The notes under the pieces are model-generated. The model had not been told where the DNA came from and made no database searches. It saw only the letters and a list, made by a program, of their open reading frames with translations. Shown in pieces: positions 26,049 through 36,478 of a stretch of 64,000 nucleotides of DNA. This stretch comes from Aneurinibacillus tyrosinisolvens. Its GTDB lineage: Bacteria; Bacillota; Bacilli; Aneurinibacillales; Aneurinibacillaceae. The DNA lies in contig NZ_BBWZ01000001.1 of NCBI RefSeq assembly GCF_001015055.1, positions 350,017 through 414,016 of the forward strand, in the 5' to 3' direction. Both the position numbers and the translations under genes were made by a program. Position 1 is the stretch's first letter. Every line of letters begins with the position of its first letter.

Positions 26049-26102
26049 CTTACTGAACGTTTACATAAACGTAACAGAACTTTAGTAAAGCGAAGCTATG
26101 AT
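26049..26102 (+). promoter_or_regulatory. Candidate PhoP box and -10 of ppx-ppk
   Basis: Four hexamers CTTACT, TTTACA, GTAACA and TTAGTA start at 26049, 26060, 26071 and 26082, an exact 11-base period, and match the PhoP repeat TT(A/C/T)A(C/T)A to 4, 6, 5 and 5 of 6 bases. TATGAT at 26097-26102 follows as a -10 without a good -35, the usual layout of PhoP-activated promoters. A link to phosphate starvation fits polyphosphate genes. Confidence 0.55.
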
Positions 26103-26130
26103 GTTAAATATACTTAAAGGTTGGTTAGAA

Positions 26131-27660
26131 ATGGATAAATATAATGCAGTTATCGACATGGGCTCTAACTCTGTCCGCCTTGTTATCTATTATGAGGCAG
26201 AAGACGGAACGATGTATGAAGTAGACAATATGAAGAGTACAATTCGTTTGAGTTCTTTTCTGGACAGCAACAACAATATAACGGAAGAAGGGATAGAGCG
26301 GACGCTGCATGCACTTATCCAGTTCCGGCAGTTATGTGATGGCAGGCGGATTTCCCACGTGACAGGGGTCGCTACCGCTGCCGTGCGCAAGGCAGTGAAT
26401 CGGGACATATTATTGCAGAGGATAGTTGAGACGACCGGATTCCGCTTTCGCGTGCTGTCGGGGGAGGAGGAAGCTTACTACGGCTATCTCGCCGTCGTCA
26501 ACACCATGAGGGTCCATGACTGCATTACGCTCGATATCGGAGGAGGCAGTACGGAGGTCGTTAAAATCTCTGGCCGCAAGCTTGTAAAAAGCCATAGCTT
26601 TCCTTTTGGCGCCGTCACATTGACAGATCAATTTTTTCAAAGCGAGGTTCCGACGGAGGAAGAGATTGAAAGACTGGAACAGTTCCTGCGAACCGCCTTC
26701 GCAAGCAAGCCGTGGTTAAGGGAAAAAAAATACTCCCTTGTCGGAATGGGCGGCACGGCGAGAAACCTGGGGAAAATCCATCAGAAAAGGACGCGCTATC
26801 CGTTTGCCAGCGTTCACTATTATGAGATGAGAAAATATGAGGTTGCTTCTGTTTTCGATTCCATGAAAAATTTAACCCCGGTGCAAATGCAGGCGGTGGA
26901 AGGACTGTCTAAGGAACGGGCGGACATTATTGTTGCCGGAATGCTCATTATTAAAGTGCTGCTTGAGTTTAGCAGAAGCGAGCGATTCATTGTAAGCAAC
27001 AAAGGGCTGCGCGACGGAGTCTATATTGAATCAAGGCTTCGGAAAGTGGGTAAGCCGGTTATAGAAGACGTAGTTGGCTACGGTGTCCGGGATTTAATGA
27101 ACCAGTACAAAGTGAACAAATCACACGCTTATCATGTGGAGGAGCTGTGCCGCGATATGTTCGAGCAGCTCCGGCGCGAGAACCTGCACCCTCACGGCGA
27201 GAATGAGAAGGAACTGCTTGCTGCTGCGGCTCTCCTGCATGACATTGGGAGAATGATTAGCTTTCGGGATGCCCACCAGCATACATTTTACCTCCTTGTC
27301 CACGTTCTGCTGCCGGGACTTACCCATAAACAGCGTCTCCTTACTGCTCTGCTTGCATCGTACAAGGGTACAAAGAAAATGCAGCAGCTGGTCGCGCCGT
27401 ATGAATCGATGGTAACGGAGGCTGACCTGCAGATGGTTGAGCAGCTTGGGCTGCTGCTTCTGATGGCCAGGGCGCTCGATCGAACGGAAAGCAGGCAGAT
27501 TTCCCGCATTTCTTTTGTCAGATCGGGTGATTCTCTTATTTTAAAGTGCTGCGGGGAAGACAAGCTCCCGCTCGAAATGAAAACAATTGAGGAGCACCGG
27601 AAAAAATTTAAAAAGCATTACGGTATTCCGCTGCACATACAGTGGATTTATCAAAGTTAA
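26131..27660 (+). CDS. ppx: Exopolyphosphatase/pppGpp phosphohydrolase, Ppx/GppA family
   Basis: 509 aa. The actin-like ATPase fold gives 'AVIDMGSNSVRLVIYY' (phosphate 1), 'TGVATAAVRKA', 'LSGEEEAYYGYLAV', 'TLDIGGGSTEVV' and 'SFPFGAVTLTDQF'. Residues about 310-505 are an HD-type domain with 'AAALLHDIGRMISF'. The enzyme releases phosphate from polyphosphate or converts pppGpp to ppGpp. ATG 26131 follows AAAGGTTGG; a frame open from 26098 starts at the -10 and is not used. Thirty bases upstream of ppk, so an operon of opposite activities. Confidence 0.93.
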   Translation: MDKYNAVIDMGSNSVRLVIYYEAEDGTMYEVDNMKSTIRLSSFLDSNNNITEEGIERTLHALIQFRQLCDGRRISHVTGVATAAVRKAVNRDILLQRIVETTGFRFRVLSGEEEAYYGYLAVVNTMRVHDCITLDIGGGSTEVVKISGRKLVKSHSFPFGAVTLTDQFFQSEVPTEEEIERLEQFLRTAFASKPWLREKKYSLVGMGGTARNLGKIHQKRTRYPFASVHYYEMRKYEVASVFDSMKNLTPVQMQAVEGLSKERADIIVAGMLIIKVLLEFSRSERFIVSNKGLRDGVYIESRLRKVGKPVIEDVVGYGVRDLMNQYKVNKSHAYHVEELCRDMFEQLRRENLHPHGENEKELLAAAALLHDIGRMISFRDAHQHTFYLLVHVLLPGLTHKQRLLTALLASYKGTKKMQQLVAPYESMVTEADLQMVEQLGLLLLMARALDRTESRQISRISFVRSGDSLILKCCGEDKLPLEMKTIEEHRKKFKKHYGIPLHIQWIYQS

Positions 27661-27690
27661 AGCAAATAAATAGATAAAGAGGGAAACGCA

Positions 27691-29856
27691 ATGGGAGATA
27701 CAATAATCGAGAAACCAGCGGATAATAAGGCAGACTTCAACCAGACCGATTATTATATTAATCGGGAATTGAGCTGGCTCGCCTTCAACCGGAGAGTGCT
27801 TGAGGAAGCGGAAGATCATACAACACCTGTGCTTGAGCGCCTGAAATTTCTTGCCATTACAAGCTCCAACCTTGACGAATTTTTTATGGTCCGGGTCGGC
27901 ACGATGAAAGAGCAGGAAAAGCACGGTGTAGTCACACCGGAGAACAAAGCGGGCATGACACCGAAACAACAGCTTGAAGCCATTTCTCATAAGGCCCATG
28001 AAATGGTGAAATTGCAGTATAGCGTACTTAATCATTCAATTATGCCGCTGCTTGCGAGTCATGGGATCGGCTTTGTGAAGCCGCATCAATTAACGGATGA
28101 GCAGGAGCAGTTTATGCGGACATACTTCTATGACCAAATCTATCCTGTTCTAACACCGATGGCGGTTGATGCGAGCCGTCCTTTTCCCATGCTGCTTAAT
28201 AAAAGTGTGAATCTCGCCGTTATGCTTGAAAGTGAAAAGGACGGCAAAAGCAAGGTGCTTTTCGCCGTGGTCCAGGTGCCTTCCGTCCTGCAGCGCTATA
28301 TTCCTCTGCCAAGCGAAGATGGGGTCTCTCAGTTTATTCTGCTAGAGGACGTTATTTGCCATTATGTTGACTTTCTTTTTAAGGGGAACCGAATCCTCTC
28401 CGTACAGCCGTTTCGCATTACGAGGAACGCCGATATGACGCTCGATGAAGAAGGAGCGGAGGATTTACTGAAGGAAATACAGAAGGAGCTCAAGAAGCGA
28501 AAATGGGGCTCCGCTGTACGGTTTGAGATTACGCCGGAAATGGATGAATACATGCGGGAAATCCTCGAGGCCTCTCTCGAAATCGAACCGTGCGACGTAT
28601 ATGAAGTGAATGGACCGCTCGATTTGACATTCCTGATGAAATTCTCTTCTCTTCGCGGGTACGATCACCTGAGATACCAGAAGCTGCCTCCGCAGCCTCC
28701 GGCGGATTTTATCGGAGAAAATAACATTTTCGAGGCGATTGCCCATAAGGATATTCTCGTCCATCATCCGTATGAATCGTTTGACCCGGTTGTCCATTTT
28801 GTAACACAGGCTGCCGAGGATCCGAGCGTGCTGGCGATAAAGCAAACGCTCTACCGCGTGAGTGGAGATTCTCCCATTGTAAACGCACTGGCGAAAGCGG
28901 CTGAGAACGGAAAGCAGGTCACCGCCCTTGTAGAATTGAAGGCCCGGTTTGACGAGGAAAAGAATATCGTCTGGGCTAAAAAGCTGGAGAAGGCAGGCTG
29001 CCATGTCATCTATGGGCTTGTCGGGCTTAAAACACATTGCAAAATTACGCTTGTTGTCAGGCAGGAGGGGCAGAAGCTGAAGCGGTACGTCCATCTTGGA
29101 ACCGGGAATTATAACGATTCCACGGCCCGGCTGTATACCGATTTAGGAATGTTTACGTGCAATGAACACTTCGGCATTGATGCTTCCTATATTTTCAACC
29201 ACTTATCAGGCTACTCAAAGCCGCCGAAATGGAAAAAAATCGAAGCGGCTCCAAACGGTCTGCGCAATAAGTTTCTCCAGCTTATTGAAAATGAAATTTC
29301 GACGAGCACAGAGGAGAAGCCGGGAAGAATTATCGCCAAAATGAACTCGCTAACGGATAAGAAGCTGATCAAAGCTTTATTTAAGGCGTCCGCGGCGGGC
29401 GTGCAAATCGACTTAATCATCCGGGGAATCTGCTGTCTTCGCCCGGGAATTCCGGGAATCAGCGAGAACATCCGGGTGCGCAGCATCGTTGATCGTTTCC
29501 TCGAGCATTCGCGAGCCTTTTATTTTCAAAACGGCGGCGAGGACAAAGTATATCTTTCGAGCGCAGATTGGATGACGCGAAATATGGAGCGGCGTGTAGA
29601 AATTCTTTTCCCTGTGGAAGCGGAGCCGCTTAAGGCAAGAGTAAAGGAAATCCTGCAAATCTCTTTAAAAGACAACGTCAAGGCCAGAGAGCTCAAACCG
29701 GACGGCACATACGTCCACGTGGAACCAAAAGAAGGCGAGAAGAGAATGCACAGCCAGATCTATTTCCATGCGGCTGCGGTCAAGAACACGAAGAAAATCC
29801 AGCAAACTCCTTATATGAAGCAGCTTAAACCAAAGACGCATATTGAAGAGTCATAG
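27691..29856 (+). CDS. ppk: Polyphosphate kinase 1
   Basis: 721 aa; reversible ATP-dependent synthesis of inorganic polyphosphate. N-terminal 'NRELSWLAFNRRVLEEA', head domain, then phospholipase-D-like catalytic halves with 'VKTHCKITLVVR'-like sequence (reads GLKTHCKITLVV), 'RYVHLGTGNYNDSTARLYTD' (His that is phosphorylated is in KTH) and 'GICCLRPGIPG', 'VDRFLEHSRAFYF'. AGAGGGAAA precedes the ATG. It is probably co-transcribed with ppx from the PhoP-like promoter and is followed by a terminator. Confidence 0.96.
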   Translation: MGDTIIEKPADNKADFNQTDYYINRELSWLAFNRRVLEEAEDHTTPVLERLKFLAITSSNLDEFFMVRVGTMKEQEKHGVVTPENKAGMTPKQQLEAISHKAHEMVKLQYSVLNHSIMPLLASHGIGFVKPHQLTDEQEQFMRTYFYDQIYPVLTPMAVDASRPFPMLLNKSVNLAVMLESEKDGKSKVLFAVVQVPSVLQRYIPLPSEDGVSQFILLEDVICHYVDFLFKGNRILSVQPFRITRNADMTLDEEGAEDLLKEIQKELKKRKWGSAVRFEITPEMDEYMREILEASLEIEPCDVYEVNGPLDLTFLMKFSSLRGYDHLRYQKLPPQPPADFIGENNIFEAIAHKDILVHHPYESFDPVVHFVTQAAEDPSVLAIKQTLYRVSGDSPIVNALAKAAENGKQVTALVELKARFDEEKNIVWAKKLEKAGCHVIYGLVGLKTHCKITLVVRQEGQKLKRYVHLGTGNYNDSTARLYTDLGMFTCNEHFGIDASYIFNHLSGYSKPPKWKKIEAAPNGLRNKFLQLIENEISTSTEEKPGRIIAKMNSLTDKKLIKALFKASAAGVQIDLIIRGICCLRPGIPGISENIRVRSIVDRFLEHSRAFYFQNGGEDKVYLSSADWMTRNMERRVEILFPVEAEPLKARVKEILQISLKDNVKARELKPDGTYVHVEPKEGEKRMHSQIYFHAAAVKNTKKIQQTPYMKQLKPKTHIEES

Positions 29857-29862
29857 TAGATA

Positions 29863-29896
29863 AGCACCCCGTGTTTGTGAGCGGAGTGCTTTTTTG
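29863..29896 (+). terminator. Intrinsic terminator of ppx-ppk
   Basis: AGCACCCCG and CGGAGTGCT with one mismatch, then TTTTTT. Confidence 0.7.
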
Positions 29897-29963
29897 CTAT
29901 AATAAATTTTGTGGGGCTCTTCATAAAGTCTTCACATTTCCGGGCTATATACAAGATAGTGCA

Positions 29964-29972
29964 TGCTATAAT
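29964..29972 (+). promoter_or_regulatory. Extended -10 promoter of the hem operon
   Basis: TGC followed by TATAAT (29967-29972), 92 bases before hemA. The leader is about 85 bases; no convincing Per box was found in it. Confidence 0.45.
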
Positions 29973-30064
29973 ATTTGCATATAAAAACTGTCGCACGTGT
30001 ATTTGTCATAGAGAAGGGTACAATAAAAAAACAAAGAAACAAGAGTAGGATGGGGTGTCAGGTT

Positions 30065-31420
30065 ATGCACATTCTTGCTATCGGATTGAACTACCGTACG
30101 GCTCCGGTAGAGATTCGTGAACGGTTCGCACTTGCGGAACAAGACAAGCTTCAAGCACTCACTACATTGCGAAAGACAAAGAGCATATTAGAGTGTGTCA
30201 TTGTCGGCACTTGTAACCGCACGGAAATTTACGCAGTTGTTGACCAGCTACATACTGGCCGGCATTTCATTAAAGCATTTATGGCTGAATGGTTTGGCGT
30301 TCCCCGCGAGGAATTTATTGATCATATTTATATTAAAGAAAACGATGCAGCTGTTCAGCATTTGTTCCGTGTAACGTGCGGCCTGGACTCTATGGTCCTT
30401 GGCGAGACGCAGATTCTCGGGCAAATGAAAGACGCTTTTCAGTTTGCCCAGGCGAACGAAGCGACAGGAACGGTTTTTAATACACTGTTTAAGCAGGCTG
30501 TTACATTAGCTAAGCGCGCCCACTCGGAAACGGACATTAACAAGAATGCTGTCTCCACGAGTTATGCAGCGATTGAACTCGGCAAGAAAGTATTCGGGTA
30601 TTTTAACGATAAAACCGTGCTCATTCTTGGCGCCGGGAAGATGAGCGAGTTAACAGCGAAGCACCTTCATGCGAACGGAGCGGCCCGTGTTCTTGTGGCG
30701 AATCGCACATACGAACGTGCGGTGGCGCTTGCTGACAGGTTCCAGGGTGCAGCGGTTGAGATGGAGAAGATGAAGGAAGCGCTGGCGCTTGCCGATATTG
30801 TGATTAGCTCAACAGGCGCTGAAGGCTACGTTGTTACGAAGCAGGATGTAGTGGAAGTGATGCGCAAGCGGCGCAATCGTCCGCTGTTCTTGATTGATAT
30901 TGCCGTGCCAAGGGATCTTGATCCGGCGATTAATGATCTGGATGGCGTCTACTTATACGATATTGATGATTTGGAAGGCATCGTTGAGGCGAATATGCGC
31001 GAGAGGGTCCGCGAAGCGGAGAAAATCGGGATGATGATCGGTGAAGAGCTTGTTGCTTTTAAAAGCTGGCTCAATACGCTCGGTGTCTCTCCCCTTATCC
31101 ACACGCTCCGGGAAAAGCTGCTGGCCCACCAGCAGGAAGCAGTTCGCAACATCCAGAACAAATGTCCTGAGTTAACGGAGAAGGAAATGCGCATGATTAA
31201 TAAGCAAACGCGCAGCCTGATTAATCAAGTTCTGCACGATCCGATTGTCCGGCTGAAAGAAATGGCTGGAAAGCCAGGGGCGGAAGAAGCACTCAATATG
31301 TTTATTACTTTGTTTGCTCTTGAAGATCAATTCGAGGATGCGGCCCAGCAGAATGAAAGAGAAGAAGAAGCCTACATTCCCGTACGGCACCGTCGTATTC
31401 TTATCGGACAGGAAGCCTGA
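30065..31420 (+). CDS. hemA: Glutamyl-tRNA reductase
   Basis: First committed step of C5-pathway haem synthesis: glutamyl-tRNA to glutamate-1-semialdehyde with NADPH. 451 aa. 'IGLNYRTAPVEIRERFA', catalytic Cys in 'IVGTCNRTEIYAV', 'LFRVTCGLDSMVLGETQILG', NADPH site 'VLILGAGKMSELTAKHL', and a C-terminal dimerisation helix. ATG 30065 is the family start, preceded by GATGGGGTG; the frame open from 29975 lies in the leader. It heads hemA-X-C-D-B-L. Confidence 0.97.
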   Translation: MHILAIGLNYRTAPVEIRERFALAEQDKLQALTTLRKTKSILECVIVGTCNRTEIYAVVDQLHTGRHFIKAFMAEWFGVPREEFIDHIYIKENDAAVQHLFRVTCGLDSMVLGETQILGQMKDAFQFAQANEATGTVFNTLFKQAVTLAKRAHSETDINKNAVSTSYAAIELGKKVFGYFNDKTVLILGAGKMSELTAKHLHANGAARVLVANRTYERAVALADRFQGAAVEMEKMKEALALADIVISSTGAEGYVVTKQDVVEVMRKRRNRPLFLIDIAVPRDLDPAINDLDGVYLYDIDDLEGIVEANMRERVREAEKIGMMIGEELVAFKSWLNTLGVSPLIHTLREKLLAHQQEAVRNIQNKCPELTEKEMRMINKQTRSLINQVLHDPIVRLKEMAGKPGAEEALNMFITLFALEDQFEDAAQQNEREEEAYIPVRHRRILIGQEA

Positions 31421-31469
31421 TTTTTTTGCTGCAGCGCTGTTCACTCCTGGAGAGAGGAGTTCATGCCCT

Positions 31470-32291
31470 TTGTTTCATGAAAGTTTAATATATGACGCAA
31501 TTATTTATATATACGCAGGCAGTGTCTTGCTCTATTTTGCGGATTTCCTTAATAGCAGCCGGAAGGTAAATCGTATCGCCTTCTGGCTGCTTGCTGTTGT
31601 TTGGGCGCTGCAAAGCGTCTTTTTTGTCATGAGCATGCTGGAAAAAGACTATTTTCCGGTGCTCACTCTGTTTGAAACGCTTTTCTTCTATTCCTGGATT
31701 CTCGTAACCCTATCACTTGTTATTAATTACTTCTTTCGTGTTGATTTGTTTGTGTTTTTTACGAATGTCATTGGCTTTTCTATCCTGGCCTTCAACTTTT
31801 TCTCTAATCAAAGCGCTTCCCCGCTCGTAGCGGAGCAGTTGACTTCGGAGCTGCTGTTTATTCATATCAGTCTTGCATTGTTGAGCTATGGTGCTTTTTC
31901 TCTTTCTTTTATTTTTTCACTCATGTATGCGGTAGAGGACCGCATGCTTAAGCAGAAAATATGGAATGAATGGCTCCGCCGCCTGCCGGGACTTGGGCTT
32001 CTGGACTTATATTCCTACCGCCTAAACATGGTCGGTGTCCCGCTGCTCATTATGTCGATCATTCTCGGAGCTATCTGGGCCAACCTGAAGGAAATCCATA
32101 ACTTCTGGCTCGATCCGAAAGTTTTTATGTCTGATGGCGTATTAATCGCCTATTCTTTGTATCTGTACCAGCGTGTTACATACGGGTGGCATGGCAAAAA
32201 ACTGGCCCTGTGGAATATCGGCGCATTCATGCTTGTTTTATTAAACTACCTTGTTTCCGGCTCGGTGTCCTCTTTCCACCAGTGGCTATAG
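31470..32291 (+). CDS. hemX: HemX, membrane protein, cytochrome c assembly (CcsA-like) family
   Basis: 273 aa with eight or so membrane segments ('[16 protein letters not shown]', '[20 protein letters not shown]', '[19 protein letters not shown]', '[20 protein letters not shown]'). B. subtilis HemX (276 aa) lowers HemA levels after transcription. TTG 31470 is chosen because GAGAGGAG is ten bases upstream and the N terminus then matches HemX; the frame is open back into hemA and an out-of-frame ATG at 31463 gives only five codons. Second gene of the hem operon. Confidence 0.9.
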   Translation: MFHESLIYDAIIYIYAGSVLLYFADFLNSSRKVNRIAFWLLAVVWALQSVFFVMSMLEKDYFPVLTLFETLFFYSWILVTLSLVINYFFRVDLFVFFTNVIGFSILAFNFFSNQSASPLVAEQLTSELLFIHISLALLSYGAFSLSFIFSLMYAVEDRMLKQKIWNEWLRRLPGLGLLDLYSYRLNMVGVPLLIMSIILGAIWANLKEIHNFWLDPKVFMSDGVLIAYSLYLYQRVTYGWHGKKLALWNIGAFMLVLLNYLVSGSVSSFHQWL

Positions 32292-32311
32292 CAGAAGAAA
32301 GGATGACAGTT

Positions 32312-33241
32312 ATGAGAAAAATTATTGTAGGTTCCAGGCAGAGTGCGCTTGCGCTCACACAGACGAACTGGGTGATTGAACAGTTGAAGGGATTTGGGCT
32401 CCCGTTCGAATTCGAGATTAAGAGAATTGTAACCAAGGGAGATAAAATCCTCGATGTTACCCTTTCTAAAGTAGGGGGAAAAGGGCTGTTTGTAAAAGAA
32501 ATCGAGCAGGCGCTCTTGAACGGAGAAATCGATCTGGCTGTTCACAGCATGAAAGACATGCCGGCCGTTCTTCCGGAACAACTGACAATCGGGGCCGTCC
32601 CCAAACGCGTGGATGCGCGCGATGTGCTCATTAGCAAGGACGGAAAGACGTTTGCGGAGCTTGCTGAAGGAGCGGTTGTCGGAACGAGCAGTCTCCGCCG
32701 TGCGGCCCAGCTGAAAGCCATCCGGCCTGATTTGCGGATGGAACCGATTCGCGGCAATATCGATACGCGTATCCGTAAGCTGAAAGAAGAAAACTTTGAC
32801 GCCATTATTCTCGCTGCTGCCGGATTGGAAAGGATGCAGTGGAAAGGGGAAATCACCGAATTTCTTCCTGTGGACATAAGCCTGCCCGCCGTGGGACAGG
32901 GGGCGCTTGGAATTGAGTGCCGCAAAGATGATACAGAGGTGCTTGATTTGCTGAGTCGACTGAATGATTCGGATACAGCGTTTGCTGTCCGGGCAGAGCG
33001 TTCTTTTCTTAACACACTGGAAGGCGGCTGCCAGGTACCGATTGCCGCACACGCCACCGTTGCCGGGGAGAATAAGCTTGCCCTCACCGGGCTCGTTGCA
33101 ACGCCGGAAGGGGATACGATCCTGAAAGAAAGCGCGGAAGGCAGCAATCCGGAGGAAATGGGACGCTCGCTCGCTGAAAAGCTGAGGGAACAGGGAGCGG
33201 CCGAAATCCTGGCTCGTGTAAATAAGGAAAACGAATCGTGA
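32312..33241 (+). CDS. hemC: Porphobilinogen deaminase
   Basis: 309 aa; joins four porphobilinogens to hydroxymethylbilane. '[20 protein letters not shown]', '[21 protein letters not shown]', '[11 protein letters not shown]', '[11 protein letters not shown]', and the dipyrromethane-binding Cys in '[13 protein letters not shown]'. ATG 32312 has GAAAGGA upstream; an ATG at 32303 is an alternative. The hemD GTG overlaps its stop. Confidence 0.97.
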   Translation: MRKIIVGSRQSALALTQTNWVIEQLKGFGLPFEFEIKRIVTKGDKILDVTLSKVGGKGLFVKEIEQALLNGEIDLAVHSMKDMPAVLPEQLTIGAVPKRVDARDVLISKDGKTFAELAEGAVVGTSSLRRAAQLKAIRPDLRMEPIRGNIDTRIRKLKEENFDAIILAAAGLERMQWKGEITEFLPVDISLPAVGQGALGIECRKDDTEVLDLLSRLNDSDTAFAVRAERSFLNTLEGGCQVPIAAHATVAGENKLALTGLVATPEGDTILKESAEGSNPEEMGRSLAEKLREQGAAEILARVNKENES

Positions 33242-34017
33242 ATCAGCCAAAGCCGCTGTCCGGCAAACGAATTGTCGTAACCCGCGCCCGCAGCCAGGCA
33301 GAAGAATTCATGCAAAAAATCGAGGAGCTGGGCGGAGTGGCAATCTCCTGCCCTGTCATTAAAACCGTGCCGCCGGCAAATCAGGCTGCACTTGATAATG
33401 CCCTGGCCCACCTGCCTGCATTCGACTGGATTTTCTTTACGAGCGTAAATGGCGTCGCCTTCTTTTTTAAGCGTCTGGATGAGCTGGCTATTGATGTGAA
33501 AACAATACGTGCACGCATAGCGGCAGTCGGCAATAAAACCGCAGCCGCGCTTAAAGCGAAGGGGATTGCCGTGGAGCACATTCCCGGCAAGTTTACAGCG
33601 GAAGATTTGTTGGAAACAATGAGTGGGAAGCTTCTCCCCGGCCAGGAAGTGCTTTTGCCGCGTGCCAGCATTGCCCGGCAGGTGCTGCCGCGTGAGCTGG
33701 CCGGCATGGGCCTTCAAGTGACAGACGTCCCGGTCTATGATACGGTAATAGTGGATGAGAACGTGGCCTGCGTGAAACAATTGCTAAAAGAAAAAGCGAT
33801 CGATATGATTACTTTTACAAGTCCGTCAACGGTGCAGAATCTTCTGCGTGCCCTCACACCGGACGAGCGGGAACGGCTGCGGCTGGACGTTGAAATTGCC
33901 GTTATCGGCCCCGTAACCGCAGCCGCTGTGGCAGAAGAAGGGGTGGATGTAAAGCTCATGGCAGAAGAATACACGATTGACGGGCTTTTAAAAGCGATGG
34001 CAAATCAAGCAGGATAA
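33238..34017 (+). CDS. hemD: Uroporphyrinogen-III synthase
   Basis: 259 aa, cyclises hydroxymethylbilane with D-ring inversion. The family is poorly conserved; visible marks are '[16 protein letters not shown]', '[14 protein letters not shown]', '[15 protein letters not shown]', '[13 protein letters not shown]' and '[13 protein letters not shown]', 'IGPVTAAAV', which trace the two Rossmann-like lobes. GTGA overlap with hemC and position before hemB secure the call. Confidence 0.95.
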   Translation: MNQPKPLSGKRIVVTRARSQAEEFMQKIEELGGVAISCPVIKTVPPANQAALDNALAHLPAFDWIFFTSVNGVAFFFKRLDELAIDVKTIRARIAAVGNKTAAALKAKGIAVEHIPGKFTAEDLLETMSGKLLPGQEVLLPRASIARQVLPRELAGMGLQVTDVPVYDTVIVDENVACVKQLLKEKAIDMITFTSPSTVQNLLRALTPDERERLRLDVEIAVIGPVTAAAVAEEGVDVKLMAEEYTIDGLLKAMANQAG

Positions 34018-34050
34018 TCGCCTGCTCGCTATAAAAGGAGGAACTAACAA

Positions 34051-35031
34051 ATGTCTTTGTATTTTCAGCGTCACCGCCGTTTGCGTACTACGCCGGCGAT
34101 GAGAAACCTGGTTCGTGAAACGTACTTGCATGCAAACGATTTTATTTACCCTATCTATGCTGTAGAAGGGGAGGACAAGAAGCAGGAGATTTCTTCGATG
34201 CCCGGTGTTTTTCGTTATTCGCTCGATCGCCTGGAAGAAGAGATTGAAGAAGTAGTAAACCTCGGCATTCAATCCGTTATTGTTTTCGGGGTACCGGAAC
34301 ATAAGGACGCCTGCGGTTCAGAGGCATATGCGGAAAATGGAATTGTCCAGCAGGCTACCCGCAAGGTGAAGCAGTGGGCTCCCCAGCTCGTCACGATGGC
34401 CGATACATGCCTGTGTCAGTACACGGATCACGGCCACTGCGGGATGATTCACAATGAGGATGTGGATAATGATGCCAGCCTTGAGATTCTTGTGAAAACC
34501 GCTGTGTCCCAGGCTGCAGCAGGGGCGGATGTCATTGCCCCATCCAATATGATGGACGGATTTGTAGCGGCGATTCGCCAGGGACTTGATAACGCTGGGT
34601 ATCAGAATATCCCAATTATGTCGTATGCAGTAAAATACGCTTCCCAGTTCTACGGTCCATTCCGCGAAGCAGCCAAATCGACGCCACAGTTCGGCGATCG
34701 CAAGACGTACCAGATGGACCCGGCCAACCGGAGAGAAGCGCTTCGTGAGGCGGCTTCCGATATCGAGGAGGGTGCCGATATGCTGATGGTAAAACCAGCC
34801 CTCGCCTTTATGGATATTATCCGCGAGGTAAAAGACTCCTTCGACCTTCCTGTTGCGGCGTACAATGTCAGCGGGGAGTATGCCATGATTAAGGCGGCGG
34901 CACAGCGCGGCTGGATCGATGAAAAAGGAATCACCCTTGAGATGCTCACAGGATTTAAACGTGCGGGCGCCGATATGATTTTAACGTATTTCGCTAAGGA
35001 CGCTGCACGCTGGCTGAAAGAAATAGACTAA
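34051..35031 (+). CDS. hemB: Delta-aminolevulinic acid dehydratase (porphobilinogen synthase)
   Basis: 326 aa. Zinc-type active site with the Cys cluster '[14 protein letters not shown]', Schiff-base lysines in '[16 protein letters not shown]' and '[15 protein letters not shown]'. Strong ribosome site AAAAGGAGG before the ATG. Fifth gene of the operon, 24 bases before hemL. Confidence 0.97.
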   Translation: MSLYFQRHRRLRTTPAMRNLVRETYLHANDFIYPIYAVEGEDKKQEISSMPGVFRYSLDRLEEEIEEVVNLGIQSVIVFGVPEHKDACGSEAYAENGIVQQATRKVKQWAPQLVTMADTCLCQYTDHGHCGMIHNEDVDNDASLEILVKTAVSQAAAGADVIAPSNMMDGFVAAIRQGLDNAGYQNIPIMSYAVKYASQFYGPFREAAKSTPQFGDRKTYQMDPANRREALREAASDIEEGADMLMVKPALAFMDIIREVKDSFDLPVAAYNVSGEYAMIKAAAQRGWIDEKGITLEMLTGFKRAGADMILTYFAKDAARWLKEID

Positions 35032-35055
35032 AGCACCCATAGGAGGAAGCGGCAT

Positions 35056-36345
35056 ATGCATAAAGGGTACGAAAAATCGATCGAGAGTTTTACAGAGGCG
35101 AAGAAGTACATGCCGGGCGGTGTAAACAGCCCAGTACGCGCTTTTAAGTCCGTCGGGATGAATCCGGTTTATATGGACCATGGAATCGGCTCAAAAATCT
35201 ACGACATCGACGGCAATGAGTACATTGACTATGTCGGTTCCTGGGGACCACTCATTCTCGGCCATTGCTATCCAGCCGTCCAGGAAGCGATTAAATCAGT
35301 GATGGAAAAAGGAACGAGCTTTGGTGCTCCTACGACGATCGAAACGGATATGGCCAGGCTCGTATGCGAAATCGTTCCTTCTGTCGAAGTAGTGCGGATG
35401 GTAAACTCGGGAACAGAAGCGACGATGAGCGCGCTGCGCCTGGCCCGCGGCTACACGAAACGGGATAAAATCATGAAGTTTGAGGGCAGTTACCACGGGC
35501 ATGGCGACAGCCTGTTGATTAAAGCGGGTTCAGGGGTCGCAACGCTCGGGCTGCCGGATAGTCCGGGGGTCCCTGCTTCCATCGCTTCGCACACGATTAC
35601 GGTGCCGTATAACGATTTAGAGAGCGTAAAAGCGGCGTTCAAGCAGTATGGGGAAGAAATGGCTGCTATCATTGTTGAGCCGGTAGCGGGGAACATGGGC
35701 GTTGTACCGCCGCAGCCTGGTTTCCTGGAAGGGCTGCGTGAAATTACACAGCAGTACGGAACATTGCTCATTTTCGATGAGGTGATGACCGGTTTCCGTG
35801 TCCATCGCCAGTGTGCCCAGGGCCGGTTCGGCATCGTCCCTGATTTAACAACGATGGGCAAAGTTATCGGAGGCGGATTGCCGGTAGGAGCTTACGGCGG
35901 CAAGGAAGAAATCATGCGCCAGATCGCCCCGGACGGCCCGGTTTACCAGGCCGGTACGCTTTCCGGCAACCCGCTCGCGATGGCAGCGGGCCTGGCGACG
36001 CTTCAAGAGCTCGGCAAGCCGGGGGTTTATGAGGAACTGGAGAAAAAAGGCGCGCGTCTGGAAGAAGGGATCGCAGCGAACGCAAAAGAGTGCGGCATTC
36101 CTCTTCATATCAACCGTGTCGGCTCCATGGTCGGCGTCTTCTTTACCGGTGAGAAGGTAATCAACTACGAAACAGCCAAAACATCGAACGTCGAGCGTTT
36201 TACGAAATACTTCCGCCAGATGCTGGAGGCCGGGGTTTCGCTTCCTCCTTCCCAGTTTGAAGGAATGTTCGTTTCTGCCGCTCATACGGATGAAGATATT
36301 GAACGGACGCTTGAAGCGAATTACAATGCCTTGAAAAGCTTATAG
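35056..36345 (+). CDS. hemL: Glutamate-1-semialdehyde 2,1-aminomutase
   Basis: 429 aa, class III PLP enzyme making 5-aminolevulinate. '[16 protein letters not shown]', '[20 protein letters not shown]', 'YHGHGDS', '[12 protein letters not shown]', PLP lysine in '[19 protein letters not shown]'. CATAGGAGGAAG precedes the ATG. Last gene of hemAXCDBL, followed by a terminator. Confidence 0.97.
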   Translation: MHKGYEKSIESFTEAKKYMPGGVNSPVRAFKSVGMNPVYMDHGIGSKIYDIDGNEYIDYVGSWGPLILGHCYPAVQEAIKSVMEKGTSFGAPTTIETDMARLVCEIVPSVEVVRMVNSGTEATMSALRLARGYTKRDKIMKFEGSYHGHGDSLLIKAGSGVATLGLPDSPGVPASIASHTITVPYNDLESVKAAFKQYGEEMAAIIVEPVAGNMGVVPPQPGFLEGLREITQQYGTLLIFDEVMTGFRVHRQCAQGRFGIVPDLTTMGKVIGGGLPVGAYGGKEEIMRQIAPDGPVYQAGTLSGNPLAMAAGLATLQELGKPGVYEELEKKGARLEEGIAANAKECGIPLHINRVGSMVGVFFTGEKVINYETAKTSNVERFTKYFRQMLEAGVSLPPSQFEGMFVSAAHTDEDIERTLEANYNALKSL

Positions 36346-36358
36346 ACTGCCTTTCTCT

Positions 36359-36398
36359 ATCGCTTCCACAGGAATTTTGCCTGCCGGAAGCGATTTTT
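36359..36398 (+). terminator. Intrinsic terminator of the hem operon
   Basis: ATCGCTTCC (36359-36367) and GGAAGCGAT (36386-36394) with an inner CAGG/CCTG pair, then TTTTCTT. Confidence 0.8.
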
Positions 36399-36411
36399 CT
36401 TATTTTACAAA

Positions 36412-36440
36412 GCATATCTTTGTTTTTCTTTCTATATATT
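36412..36440 (+). promoter_or_regulatory. Candidate sigma-E promoter of spoVID
   Basis: GCATATC (36412-36418), 14 bases, TATATATT (36433-36440). A partial match to the sigma-E pattern, 39 bases before the start; spoVID is sigma-E-dependent in B. subtilis. Confidence 0.35.
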
Positions 36441-36478
36441 TTATAGAAAGCAATAAGAGGAGGGAGGAGTTACTCATT

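Noticed and set aside
29964..29990. Per box in the hemA leader
   Set aside because: TATAATATTTGCATATAA has a Per-like left half, but the right half misses several bases of the dyad; better explained as an extended -10.
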